Shown here: one piece after another, positions 1-8,712 of the stretch
Layout of the letters: every line of letters starts with the position of its first letter
Position numbering within the stretch: the first letter of the stretch is position 1
Assembly (NCBI RefSeq): GCF_947492555.1
Contig: NZ_CANLNE010000003.1
Location: forward strand, 186,001 to 250,000
Length of the DNA stretch: 64,000 bases
DNA from: an uncultured Roseobacter sp.
GTDB lineage: Bacteria > Pseudomonadota > Alphaproteobacteria > Rhodobacterales > Rhodobacteraceae
Direction: 5' to 3'
Position numbers and translations under genes: made by a program
Notes under the pieces: generated by a model
Told to the model about the DNA's origin: nothing
Seen by the model: only the letters and a program-made list of their open reading frames with translations
Databases searched by the model: none

Positions 1-52
1 TCCGTCAAAATGAGCTTAATGCAGATATTTTCTTTGCACAGGCAGTGTCGGA

Positions 53-1360
53 TTATTTCACGATATGCTCGTCTTTGACAAACATGTTCGCCCACGCGCG
101 GTCGATGAGATCCGGGGACATCTGATACGGGATGCCTTCGAAATCGCAGATCGAAATCATCTGGTCGATCAGGAAAATCGGCTGGTAGTTGGCGTAGATG
201 TTGTCGATCTCGGGATATTTGACCTTCAGCAGGTGCACAAGCGTGGCCTCGTCGAGCGGCATCTTGCGCTTTTTCGCGACCATGGCGAAGATTTTCAGGA
301 AGTTTTCCTGGTTTGGGCCATCAATCTTGATCTTGAAGAAAATCCGGCGCAGGGCGGCCTGATCGAAGATCTCATTCGGGTGGAAGTTGGTGGAGAAGAT
401 CACCAGGGTGTCGAAGGGCACCTCGAACTTTTCGCCCGATTGCAGGGCGAGGATGTCCTTGCTTTCTTCCAGGGGAACGATCCAGCGGTTCACAAGGCTC
501 TGCGGTGGCTCAGCCTGGCGGCCAAGGTCGTCGACGATGAAGATGCCGCCGGTGGATTTCAGCTGTAAGGGCGCCTGATAGGTGCGTGCGGTGGGGTTGT
601 AGACCAGATCGAGCATGTCGAGGCTGAGCTCACCGCCGGTGATCACTGTGGGGCGCTCGCATTTCACATAGCGCATGTCGAACTTGGTCGCGCGGCGCAA
701 AGAGGTTGGATCGTCTTCCTCCATCGGCACGGCGGCGTGCACGATGGGGTCATAGACGGTGATCACCTGGCCCGCGTATTCGATGGCGCGCGGGACAAAG
801 ACGTTGTCGCCAAGCGCGTCGCGGATGCCGTTGGAGATGGAGGATTTACCGTTGCCGGGCGGGCCGTACATTAGGATCGAACGCCCGGCGGAGACTGCCG
901 GGCCCAACTGGTCGAGCAGCATGTCAGGCAGCACGAGGTGGCCCATCGCGCCGGTCAGCTGATCGCGGGTGATCTGCATGTTGCGCACGGACTGGCGCTT
1001 GACCTGTTCGCGGTAGACATCAAGCGGCACTGGCATGGCGCCGAAGTATTCCGATTGCGACAGGGCGTCGAGCGCGCGGGCCTTGCCCTGTTCGGTCAAC
1101 TGGTAGCCCATTTCATTGCCGTTGTTGGCATTGAGCGTGCCTGTCGCCTCCAGCAAACGTTGCTCGCGGGCCATATCCACGAGTTCCTGTGTCACCGGGA
1201 TCGGCAGGCAAATCGCCTTGGAAAGATCGCTGACCATATCCACGTTCTTGCGGAACATTGTCTTCAAAACGATGTCGCGCATCATCACGGTGGAAAGCTT
1301 CATGTCTTCCAGCGTGCGGGGCGGTGGTGGCGCCATGACGTTGGCGGTTTGCATATTCAT
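53..1360 (-). CDS. AAA-family ATPase at the end of the Tad pilus locus
   Basis: A 435-residue ATPase. The Walker A motif GPPGNGKSS lies at residues 166-174 and the Walker B-like stretch GIFIVDDLG at about 272-280, with a probable sensor region containing IFSTNFHP. The first 100 residues look like a winged-helix or similar small domain preceding the ATPase core. There is no signal peptide or membrane segment, so it is predicted to be cytoplasmic. It lies about 80 bases after the prepilin peptidase on the same strand, so it may be the last gene of the pilus operon, but no substrate or partner can be read from the sequence. It could be a pilus remodelling or assembly factor, or an unrelated neighbour. 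The ATG start at 1360 begins MNMQTANVMA. The ATPase fold is certain; the role is inferred from position only. Confidence 0.85.
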   Translation of the reverse strand: MNMQTANVMAPPPPRTLEDMKLSTVMMRDIVLKTMFRKNVDMVSDLSKAICLPIPVTQELVDMAREQRLLEATGTLNANNGNEMGYQLTEQGKARALDALSQSEYFGAMPVPLDVYREQVKRQSVRNMQITRDQLTGAMGHLVLPDMLLDQLGPAVSAGRSILMYGPPGNGKSSISNGIRDALGDNVFVPRAIEYAGQVITVYDPIVHAAVPMEEDDPTSLRRATKFDMRYVKCERPTVITGGELSLDMLDLVYNPTARTYQAPLQLKSTGGIFIVDDLGRQAEPPQSLVNRWIVPLEESKDILALQSGEKFEVPFDTLVIFSTNFHPNEIFDQAALRRIFFKIKIDGPNQENFLKIFAMVAKKRKMPLDEATLVHLLKVKYPEIDNIYANYQPIFLIDQMISICDFEGIPYQMSPDLIDRAWANMFVKDEHIVK

Positions 1361-1443
1361 GGGTCGGTCCTCAATGACAGCAGTTTTATCGCGGTGACGT
1401 GCACCCCGTTTGCCGGAACCGTAACGAGAAAAAATGGCGTAAT

Positions 1444-1941
1444 TCAGGCGCCTTTAAGAGCACCGAGGATCAAGTAGAGGGCAAGAGCCATGCCAAGTGC
1501 GAGCCCCATGGGGAATTTCTTGCCCTGATCCCAGCTGGCCCAATGGGGCGCCAGGTTGCGCAGGCCGGTGGCGCGCGCAATGCGGTGGGTGACGAAGGCG
1601 GCAAGCAGTGATGCTGCGAGCAGCGCCATGATCAGCCGCAGGTCAGGCAATGCCACGTAAGGTGCTGCGGCTGCTATGAATTTCGCATCGCCAGCCCCCA
1701 TGGCCCCGATCCCGTTGAGCAGGATGCCAAGGATCAGCATGATTGCCAGTTGCGCCAATCGCCACAGGTACACATCAAGGCTGGGCATTGCAAAAGGCCC
1801 AATCACCACGAAAACCAATGCCAGTACGATCACTGTCTGGTTGGTGATCTTCATCCGCGACAGGTCGGTGAAGGCCACGTAAAAGCACAAGGGCAGCACG
1901 AATGGCAAAAACCACCAAGCGGAAGAGGCCGTGATTGCCAT
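1444..1941 (-). CDS. cpaA: Prepilin peptidase, A24 family (CpaA/TadV)
   Basis: An integral-membrane aspartyl protease of 165 residues that should cleave the leader of Flp-type prepilins at the cytoplasmic face of the inner membrane. The two catalytic aspartates of the A24 family are visible: Asp26 in FTDLSRMKI and Asp85 in the GAGDAK motif. The remainder is mostly hydrophobic helices. The length matches the short TadV/CpaA type, which lacks the N-terminal methyltransferase domain of PilD. It follows a TPR lipoprotein by 13 bases on the same strand, inside the Tad locus, which supplies the likely substrates (the two Flp pilins near 11.5-12.0 kb). Confidence 0.93.
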   Translation of the reverse strand: MAITASSAWWFLPFVLPLCFYVAFTDLSRMKITNQTVIVLALVFVVIGPFAMPSLDVYLWRLAQLAIMLILGILLNGIGAMGAGDAKFIAAAAPYVALPDLRLIMALLAASLLAAFVTHRIARATGLRNLAPHWASWDQGKKFPMGLALGMALALYLILGALKGA

Positions 1942-1954
1942 GGGGCGCCTGCCG

Positions 1955-2800
1955 TCAGGTATCGAGTGCGTTTAACGCGCGCACGGCTGGCTCAAAGTGC
2001 TGCGGATGCGTTTCGATGGCATCCCGCAACAGTGATTTGCCGACGCTCACATCACCTTGCTTGATCGCCGACAGAGCCATGGTGTGCAGCAGTTGCGCCC
2101 GTTCTGTTTGATCCATCGGGATCACCGGCAGGGTATAATCCCGCCGCGCGCCACGGGCCAGAACGAGGTTGTTCTTCGCGGTAAAGAGTGTGGGATCCTG
2201 ACGAATGGCTTCGCCAAAGAGGCGTTCAGCTTCCTTGTAGTCACCGCGGGTCAGCTTGGAATACCCCCAGTTGTTCAGCACGCCTGATGGTTTTGTCGTC
2301 AGCCCGGTCGCGATCTCGTAGAAACTATCGGACTTGGTCCATTCTTCGTTGCTGTCCGCCAGCATCGCCTCCAGCCGGTAGCGGTTGAAGGTTTCATGCG
2401 TTGGCGGCAGCGCGTCCAACGTGGCTTCGGCCTTGGCCCAGTCACCTGTGCGGATGAGGGTGTCGGCAAAGGCCACGCTGTCTTCGGCCGTGGTACCCTC
2501 CATCGTGGTCACTTTTTCCCAGGCGGTTGCCGCTTCGGTAAAGCGTTTCGCGCGCACCAGCGAATAGGCAAGCCCACGCTGCACATCGATGCGGTCCGGC
2601 TTTTCCTTGGCGGTTCGGGTGAAGTAATTTACCGCCTCGTTGGGATCCGCTACGGTGAGCATCACATCATTCAAATTGGATTCATCGACAACGTTGACGT
2701 CCTGAAAAGCGCGTTCAACGGTTTCGTCTTCATTCTCGGCGCAGCCTGCAACGAGTACTGCACCCGCCAGACAGGCGGACAGAAGGATAGGATGGCGCAT
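1955..2800 (-). CDS. TPR-repeat lipoprotein of the Tad locus
   Basis: A 281-residue protein with an N-terminal lipoprotein signal; the lipobox VAGC places the lipidated cysteine at residue 20. The mature part is built of tetratricopeptide-like helical pairs (for example ALDALPPTHETFNRYRLEA and YKEAERLFGEAIRQDPTLF). It is predicted to sit in the outer membrane or periplasm. It lies between another TPR lipoprotein (TadD-like) and the prepilin peptidase on the same strand. In Tad systems TadD is a TPR outer-membrane lipoprotein that acts as a pilotin-like assembly factor; having two such genes in a row suggests that both serve the secretin complex. Which one is the functional TadD cannot be decided from sequence alone. 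Confidence 0.85.
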   Translation of the reverse strand: MRHPILLSACLAGAVLVAGCAENEDETVERAFQDVNVVDESNLNDVMLTVADPNEAVNYFTRTAKEKPDRIDVQRGLAYSLVRAKRFTEAATAWEKVTTMEGTTAEDSVAFADTLIRTGDWAKAEATLDALPPTHETFNRYRLEAMLADSNEEWTKSDSFYEIATGLTTKPSGVLNNWGYSKLTRGDYKEAERLFGEAIRQDPTLFTAKNNLVLARGARRDYTLPVIPMDQTERAQLLHTMALSAIKQGDVSVGKSLLRDAIETHPQHFEPAVRALNALDT

Positions 2801-2831
2801 GTTGTGCGTCCTTTTACTGCTCTTACCTCAA

Positions 2832-3413
2832 TTACGGCGTTGGACGGATCAGGAAATCACTGCTGCCACGCCGGACCAACTTATAGTCGTCGGTTTGTAA
2901 GGCCGTTGTAGCAGAATTTTCGGATTTTGCGAGTGCTAAGCGCAAGTTGTCGCGAATTGCGACACTTTCGCCATTGTCGAGGGCAAAGGCACGTTTGAAA
3001 ATCTGCTCTGCCTCGACCGTTTTGCCCGCTTCCATGAGCACAACGCCGAGATTGTTCCAGTCTTCCGGCTGCGCGCCCTCGGAGGCAATGGCACGGCGCA
3101 GAAGGGTTTCAGCCTGACCCAAGCGGCCCAGCCCAAGGTTGGCACTGCCCAAGCCCGCAAGGATTTCAGCGTCAATCTTGCCTCGATCAAGAGCGGCACG
3201 GTTGAAGGATCTAATCGCCAGTTCGTATTCCCCGGCTGCAATCAGGCGATGACCGACTTCGACCCCATCCACCGCATCAGCGTTCAGGTCAACGCCGGGG
3301 GCATCAATCTGACCCTCGGGAAGGGAACTGCCGCCCGTGTTGCAGGCGGCAAGTCCGAGACCGGCGATTAGTAAGGCAGCGGGCCAAGACGCCCGCGTCA
3401 GCCTTGATGTCAT
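2832..3413 (-). CDS. tadD: TadD-like TPR lipoprotein
   Basis: 193 residues with a signal peptide and lipobox LAAC (Cys at about residue 24), followed by tetratricopeptide repeats including ASEGAQPEDWNNLGVVLMEA. The ATG at 3413 overlaps the last base of the upstream tadC stop codon (TGATG arrangement), indicating translational coupling. Position directly after tadC and the pairing of lipobox with TPR repeats fit TadD, an outer-membrane lipoprotein needed for Flp pilus assembly. It is shorter than many TadD proteins. Confidence 0.85.
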   Translation of the reverse strand: MTSRLTRASWPAALLIAGLGLAACNTGGSSLPEGQIDAPGVDLNADAVDGVEVGHRLIAAGEYELAIRSFNRAALDRGKIDAEILAGLGSANLGLGRLGQAETLLRRAIASEGAQPEDWNNLGVVLMEAGKTVEAEQIFKRAFALDNGESVAIRDNLRLALAKSENSATTALQTDDYKLVRRGSSDFLIRPTP

Positions 3414-4396
3414 CAGTTAGCGCCCATGTTTCCCAGTTGCGTGATGCCGTGTACCGAAGGGCCGACCAGGATGATCAGCAGTGGCGGCACGGTCAACATC
3501 ATAGTGGCAAGGGTCATCTTGGTTGGCAACTTGTTTGCGGCCTCTTCCGCGCGCATCACGCGCTTGTCCCGCATTTCGCCAGCGTAAACTCGAAGGGCTT
3601 CGGCGATGGATGTCCCGAAGGTTGCGGACTGGATCAGAACGGTCACGAACGAGGATACGTCCTGTACGCCACAGCGTTCACCCATATCGTTGAGCACCGT
3701 AACCTTGTCTTTACCAGCCTTCATCTCATAGGCAACCATGTCGAACTCCTGCGCGAGCGCGGGGTAGGAGGCGTGCAGCTCGCGCGCCACGCGGACGATG
3801 GATTGATCGAGCGATTGGCCCGCCTCGACGCAGACCAGCATCATGTCCAGACTGTCAGGGAAACCGCGGGTGATTTCCTCCTTACGCATCTCGACCCGGC
3901 GGGTCACCCAGTAGCTGGGCAGATAATATCCGACACCGCCGGGCACGATGAAGTAGATCATCATCTTGTTGCTGCTGAACCCTTCGCCACCGCCCAGAAT
4001 GATCAGGTAGACAAAGGCGCCGAGCAGCCCCAGGATTCCCAAGGCAAACTGCGCGAAATGGAAGATGCGCACCGCATCCTTGCTCTGATAACCCGCCTGC
4101 GTCAGCTGCAGTTGCTTCTTGCTGAGCGTGGCCACGTCCTTGGGCTCCAGGAAGCTGGCGAACTTTTGCAGCTGCTCGTTGCGTTCGCCCTGGCGCAGGC
4201 GCTGCTGCGGTTCCTTCGCCGCATTGGGCGATTGAACCGATTTCTTCAGCTTTGCCATTGGGTCTTCGGGCTGTTGCAGGATCAAGGTGACCGTCACCGC
4301 AACCATGATCAAACCGATGGTGCCAAGTATAATGATCGGGCCAAGGGGGCCAAGAAGTTCGATGATCATGGTGTTGAAAGAGCTTAAAAATTCCAT
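3413..4396 (-). CDS. tadC: Tad inner-membrane platform protein TadC (T2SS F family)
   Basis: 327 residues, a GspF/TadC-type polytopic inner-membrane protein. An N-terminal hydrophobic helix (IIILGTIGLIMVAVTVTLIL) is followed by a charged loop, a pair of central membrane segments near residues 110-160, a T2SSF domain with the conserved LDMMLVCVEAGQSLDQSI stretch, and a final C-terminal membrane helix. TadB and TadC together form the platform on which the CpaF ATPase drives pilin polymerisation. It lies 12 bases downstream of tadB and overlaps tadD by one base. Confidence 0.94.
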   Translation of the reverse strand: MEFLSSFNTMIIELLGPLGPIIILGTIGLIMVAVTVTLILQQPEDPMAKLKKSVQSPNAAKEPQQRLRQGERNEQLQKFASFLEPKDVATLSKKQLQLTQAGYQSKDAVRIFHFAQFALGILGLLGAFVYLIILGGGEGFSSNKMMIYFIVPGGVGYYLPSYWVTRRVEMRKEEITRGFPDSLDMMLVCVEAGQSLDQSIVRVARELHASYPALAQEFDMVAYEMKAGKDKVTVLNDMGERCGVQDVSSFVTVLIQSATFGTSIAEALRVYAGEMRDKRVMRAEEAANKLPTKMTLATMMLTVPPLLIILVGPSVHGITQLGNMGAN

Positions 4397-4408
4397 TGGA
4401 TCAGTTCC

Positions 4409-5371
4409 CTACACCTTGATGTCGGTCAGAATGCGCATCACCAGAAGGTTCAGTGCGAGTAGAATGCCCACGGTGAAACACGCAGGAATGAACAGCGCGT
4501 GGTCGCGCACCTCATCGTAGTAATTGGGGTCAGAGACGTTGATGACGATCAATGCCACGATGGGGAAGGCGGACAGGAACTTGCCGGACCATTTCGCCTC
4601 TGCGGTGATCGCTTTGACGCGGCGGAAGAGACGGAAGCGCGCGCGGATCACCTTGGCCAAACCGGCCAGAATTTCGGCGAGGTTACCGCCCGAAGTCTGC
4701 TGGATTGTCACGGCCACGGCAAGGAAGCGCAGATCCTGCATGTCCAGGCGTTCCGCCATTTCCTTGAGGGCATCACCCACATCGCGACCATAGGCGGATT
4801 CATCTGCAATCATGCCGAATTCCGAGGCCAACGGATCCTGAACTTCCTTGGCCACGATCTGGATGGCCGAGGAAAACGGGTGACCGACGCGCAAGCTCCG
4901 CACCATCAGTTCCACTGCATCGGGCAGTTGTTCTTCGATCATCGACAGACGTTTGTTCGCCTTGGAGGACACCCAGAAGTAGACTGCCCCGACACCAATA
5001 CCGACGGAGAGCAGGGCGCGTACGCCAACCTCCGTCGCGGTACCCACGGTCAATCCCATGAAGGCGACGCCACCCAGCAGCGCCATAACCATGATCAACT
5101 GGCGAGGCGTAAAGGCAATTGCGGCCTTTTGTGCTTTTTCACCGAGCAGGGAATAGAGCGGGATGCTCCGGCTTTTCATGTGCTGCTGCATTTCCTTGCG
5201 CAGCTTTTCCAGCACCTCTTCGCGACCATTGCCTTTGTCGAGCATTTCCAGCCGGCGATTCACGCGGCTGTTGAGGCTGATAGATTTGCCGAAGGTGACC
5301 AGATACAGGCCTTCGACCAGCACCAGTACGCCGATGAAAATCAAGCCGTAGATGATTGGTTCTGCACTCAT
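4409..5371 (-). CDS. tadB: Tad inner-membrane platform protein TadB (T2SS F family)
   Basis: About 320 residues with an N-terminal membrane helix (IYGLIFIGVLVLVEGLYLV), two central helices, a T2SSF domain containing LPDAVELMVRSLRVGHPF, and a C-terminal helix, the TadB arrangement. The chosen start is the ATG at 5371 (MSAEPII), which has an AGGA-type ribosome site and lies 11 bases after the cpaF stop codon; the frame is open further upstream but would run into cpaF. With tadC it forms the inner-membrane platform of the pilus. Confidence 0.94.
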   Translation of the reverse strand: MSAEPIIYGLIFIGVLVLVEGLYLVTFGKSISLNSRVNRRLEMLDKGNGREEVLEKLRKEMQQHMKSRSIPLYSLLGEKAQKAAIAFTPRQLIMVMALLGGVAFMGLTVGTATEVGVRALLSVGIGVGAVYFWVSSKANKRLSMIEEQLPDAVELMVRSLRVGHPFSSAIQIVAKEVQDPLASEFGMIADESAYGRDVGDALKEMAERLDMQDLRFLAVAVTIQQTSGGNLAEILAGLAKVIRARFRLFRRVKAITAEAKWSGKFLSAFPIVALIVINVSDPNYYDEVRDHALFIPACFTVGILLALNLLVMRILTDIKV

Positions 5372-5382
5372 TGTCCTGATCC

Positions 5383-6825
5383 TTATTCGGCCGCGATGGG
5401 CTCGTAGATGGAAGGTGGCAAGTCGTAACCCCACATGCGGAACCGTTCAGCATAGGCCGAGCGGACGCCAGTGGCGGTAAAGTGACCGATGATCTTGTTC
5501 TCGGGTGTCAGACCAACGCGCTGGTAACGGAAAATCTCCTGCATCGAGATGACCTCACCTTCCATGCCGGTGATCTCTGTGATCGATGTCATGCGGCGCG
5601 AGCCATCCTGAAGGCGCGAGGCCTGCACGATGAGGTTCACGGCCGAAGAGATTTGCGAGCGCACGGCCTTCAAAGGCATTTCGATCCCGGCCATGGCGAT
5701 CATGTTCTCCAGACGGCTCACCCCATCTCGGGCAGAGTTGGCGTGGATCGTGGTCATGGAGCCGTCGTGGCCAGTGTTCATGGCCTGCAGCATGTCGATG
5801 ACTTCCTCGCCGCGTGTCTCGCCGACGATGATCCGGTCGGGGCGCATCCGCAGGGCGTTCTTCAGACAGTCGCGGGGGGAGACCTCGCCCTTGCCTTCGA
5901 CGTTCGGCGGGCGGCTTTCCATCCGGCCCACATGGGTCTGTTGCAGTTGCAGTTCCGCCGTATCCTCGATGGTCAGGATGCGTTCAGCATTGTCGATGAA
6001 GGAACTCAGTGCGTTGAGGGTTGTCGTTTTACCCGAACCTGTACCTCCAGAGACGATCACATTGAGGCGCGTGGCGACGGCTGCTTGCAGATATGCAGCC
6101 ATTTCTTCGGTGAAAGCGCCGAATTCTACCAGATCATCGATACCCAACTTGTCTTTTTTGAACTTCCGGATGGAAACGAGGCTGCCGTCCACGGCCACCG
6201 GCGGTACCATCGCGTTGAAGCGCGAACCGTCCTTGAGACGGGCGTCCACGTAAGGATTGCTTTCGTCGACACGGCGGCCCACGGCGGAGACGATCTTGTC
6301 GATGATCCTAAGAAGGTGGCGTTCGTCCTTGAAGGTGACATCGGTCAGTTCCAGCTTGCCGGAGCGTTCCACGAAAATCTGTTGTGGCCCGTTCACGAGG
6401 ATATCGTTCACGGTTTCATCTTTCAGAAGGGTTTCGAGTGGCCCAAGGCCTGTCACTTCGTCATAGAGCTCGGACGTCAGGTTCTGGCGATCTTCACGGT
6501 TCAGAACGATGCTGCGTTCTTCCAGAAACTCGCTCGAAATCGCACTGATCTCCTGGCGCAAATCCTGTTCGGTCGCATGCTCCAGGGCTGAAAGGTTCAG
6601 GTTATCGAGCAGCACACGGTGGAGATCGAGCTTGATCTCGCCCATGCGTTCTTTGCGCTTTCGTTCCTTGTCCATCGGCGTGACCTGTGCCGACGCCGCC
6701 GGTGCCGCTTTGCGGGTTACCGCTGCCGCGGCTGCTGGCTTGGCCGACGCGATATCGGCGACGGGTGCTGCTTCCTTGCTCGCGGCAGGCGGGGTCGCCG
6801 ATGGCTTTTTGTACTTCGAGAACAT
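5383..6825 (-). CDS. cpaF: Tad pilus assembly ATPase CpaF/TadA
   Basis: A 480-residue secretion ATPase of the T2SSE/VirB11 family. It carries Walker A GGTGSGKTTT at about residues 259-268, an Asp-box/Walker B region (ERILTIEDTAELQL), and the His-box region GHDGSMTTIHANSARDG characteristic of this family. The N-terminus is Ala/Pro-rich and low complexity, and the middle holds the N-domain. It should hydrolyse ATP at the cytoplasmic side of the TadB/TadC platform to polymerise Flp pilin. It follows cpaE with a 19-base gap on the same strand. Confidence 0.96.
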   Translation of the reverse strand: MFSKYKKPSATPPAASKEAAPVADIASAKPAAAAAVTRKAAPAASAQVTPMDKERKRKERMGEIKLDLHRVLLDNLNLSALEHATEQDLRQEISAISSEFLEERSIVLNREDRQNLTSELYDEVTGLGPLETLLKDETVNDILVNGPQQIFVERSGKLELTDVTFKDERHLLRIIDKIVSAVGRRVDESNPYVDARLKDGSRFNAMVPPVAVDGSLVSIRKFKKDKLGIDDLVEFGAFTEEMAAYLQAAVATRLNVIVSGGTGSGKTTTLNALSSFIDNAERILTIEDTAELQLQQTHVGRMESRPPNVEGKGEVSPRDCLKNALRMRPDRIIVGETRGEEVIDMLQAMNTGHDGSMTTIHANSARDGVSRLENMIAMAGIEMPLKAVRSQISSAVNLIVQASRLQDGSRRMTSITEITGMEGEVISMQEIFRYQRVGLTPENKIIGHFTATGVRSAYAERFRMWGYDLPPSIYEPIAAE

Positions 6826-6844
6826 GCGCTATTCCTTTGGCGGA

Positions 6845-8077
6845 TCAGGCCGCTTTTACGTCATTGGTGTTCAACTCGTGGATCGATGCCGCCAGTTTCG
6901 CGATCTCGCGCCGCAGTGGGTTCTTGGGAGCGGATTGTGCAAGCGGCAGACCGTGATCGGCGCCCTGCGTGATGGGCTTGCCACCGTCGGGCATGTGCAC
7001 ATCAATCGAGATGCCGAGGCTTTCCGCCATCCGTTTCACACGAGCCTTGCCGCTGAGGTCGGTAAATTTTGGTGCACGGTTCATGACGTAGCGCAGTTTC
7101 TCGACCGGGAGTTCTTCGGCCTGCAACGCCCGCTTGAAACGCAGGGTGTTTTGAGCACAGCGCATGTCGAGCTCAACGGTTGCAAAGTAAACGTGGGCGG
7201 CGCTCAGGACCGCTTCGGACCAGCTGACCAGCGTTGAGGGCATATCGATCACCACGTAGTCAAAGTGCCGACGTGCCATATCGAGCACACGGTTCACGTC
7301 TTCGGCTGTGATGATGTCCAGTGGCAGCATTTCCATCGGCGCGGTCAGCACCTGCATCTTGTCCTGAAAGGTCAGCAGTGACTGGCCAAAAATCTCGTCG
7401 TCCATGCCTTCGGTGTCAGACAGCATATCGTAGACAACTTCGCGACGCGGCAGGTCGAGGAAGGTTGCGACAGCACCGTATTGAAGATCGAGATCCAGTA
7501 CGCAAACACTTGGGCCGTTTTCCTTCTCGGCTGTCGCCAGTTCCCAAGCCAGGTTGACGCCGAGGGTGGTAGCACCAGTGCCGCCAGCCAATCCGTGCAC
7601 AACGATCACCGCACCCTCTTTTTGGTTTGAGGATTGCAGGGTGGGGGCGGCGGCGGAGGCGGGCAACGCCTCTTCCTGCATGCGTACCCGTTCGATGGCT
7701 TCGCCCAATTCGTTTTCAGGAAGCGGGTAGGGGACAAACTCATCCGCACCCTGACGCAGCAAGGAATGCAGGGATGCGGGCGTCACGTCTTCAGCGATCA
7801 GAATGACCTTGATGCCACGCGCCTTGGCCTGCGTGATAATCTCACCCATGAGCGGCAGGTTGTCCTCGTCGGTTTCATCAATGGCGAGGGCAATGAATTC
7901 AAGCGCTTGCGCTTCCGGCTGTCCAAAAAATGCGAGCGCTTCAGCAAAACCGAGATCGCCCCAACTTTCGCCGAGGGCCAACTCCATATCTTCAATCAGC
8001 AAATCGAAGTTTTGCACATCGCGACTGACCGTGCAGGCGACGATAAGTGATGTATCCGGTTGCGGCATTGTGCTCAT
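6845..8077 (-). CDS. cpaE: Tad localisation protein CpaE/TadZ (receiver-like plus MinD-like ATPase)
   Basis: About 410 residues. The N-terminal 150 residues resemble an atypical receiver domain, and the C-terminal part is a ParA/MinD-type ATPase with a deviant Walker A reading GGTGATTLGVNLA, lacking the usual lysine between glycine and threonine, and the DLDLQYG motif. TadZ/CpaE proteins mark the cell pole for pilus assembly. The ATG at 8077 (MSTMPQ), preceded by a GAGG sequence, is preferred over an in-frame TTG eight codons upstream. It follows the CpaD-like gene after a 240-base gap, so it may have its own promoter. Confidence 0.92.
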   Translation of the reverse strand: MSTMPQPDTSLIVACTVSRDVQNFDLLIEDMELALGESWGDLGFAEALAFFGQPEAQALEFIALAIDETDEDNLPLMGEIITQAKARGIKVILIAEDVTPASLHSLLRQGADEFVPYPLPENELGEAIERVRMQEEALPASAAAPTLQSSNQKEGAVIVVHGLAGGTGATTLGVNLAWELATAEKENGPSVCVLDLDLQYGAVATFLDLPRREVVYDMLSDTEGMDDEIFGQSLLTFQDKMQVLTAPMEMLPLDIITAEDVNRVLDMARRHFDYVVIDMPSTLVSWSEAVLSAAHVYFATVELDMRCAQNTLRFKRALQAEELPVEKLRYVMNRAPKFTDLSGKARVKRMAESLGISIDVHMPDGGKPITQGADHGLPLAQSAPKNPLRREIAKLAASIHELNTNDVKAA

Positions 8078-8318
8078 TGCCTCGTCTTCCTTTGTGTTCA
8101 AGGGCGAGGCAGAAAGCCGATGGAGGATTGTTTTTTATGTCACCCCAACGTCCCCTGCGACCGCCCATGCCCAGCTCTGTGGCCGGACATAAGTGTCCCA
8201 TTGGAGGGAAAGTCGCAGTGAACTTGGGCGAGATTAGGGCTTAATCCGCCCAATTGTTGGGTATCTCGACACAATAACCGTGTTTGAGGGCGGATTTGTT
8301 GGAGTAGAGCCGGGGGCT

Positions 8319-8708
8319 CTACTCGCCTGTCGCTGTCGATACAGTGATGGCCTGGCCAGCGCTGCCAACATAGTCGCGATAAATCACGCGAGCATATTTT
8401 CCGTCCAGCCGACCCGTGCAATGTACGCGGTACACTGGATTTGCCGGAGAGCTCACAGGATCAAGGACAACCACCGGATCTTTTGGCGATGTGCCGATCT
8501 TGCCGGTCTTGTACGTGCTGCCGTTCGGGTTGCAGACATGGGCAACCATGTTTTGCATCGTTGCGTTGCCGAATTCGCCGCTGTCAAGCTGTGCTCCGGC
8601 TTCGCGGAACCATTTCCCGCCGCTTCCCTGTTCGCCGCACGCCGCGAGGGTCGCAAGACCGACAAGCAGGACAACTGCGTGTGTTTTCCGATATGTCAGG
8701 CGTTCCAT
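8319..8708 (-). CDS. Short CpaD-like lipoprotein of the Tad locus
   Basis: 129 residues with a lipoprotein signal peptide (lipobox LAAC, Cys at about residue 24). The stretch FGNATMQNMVAHVCNP resembles the C-terminal conserved part of CpaD (FGxAxxxNLAAxVAxP). CpaD proteins are usually about twice as long, so this is a reduced form keeping mainly the C-terminal signature. The ATG lies four bases after the cpaC stop codon, suggesting coupled translation with the secretin. Probably an outer-membrane-associated factor of the secretin. A perfect 10-bp inverted repeat (8302-8311 with 8315-8324) spans the stop codon. The CpaD link rests on this motif and on position. Confidence 0.72.
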   Translation of the reverse strand: MERLTYRKTHAVVLLVGLATLAACGEQGSGGKWFREAGAQLDSGEFGNATMQNMVAHVCNPNGSTYKTGKIGTSPKDPVVVLDPVSSPANPVYRVHCTGRLDGKYARVIYRDYVGSAGQAITVSTATGE

Positions 8709-8712
8709 CCTA

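Noticed and set aside
5482-6591. Long plus-strand open frame opposite cpaF
   Set aside because: It is the complement of a clear ATPase gene; its composition (many His, Arg and Asp) is that of an antisense shadow.
8302-8324. Perfect 10-bp inverted repeat at the stop codon of the CpaD-like gene as a terminator
   Set aside because: No T-rich tract follows on the minus strand; it may be a structural or attenuating element only.
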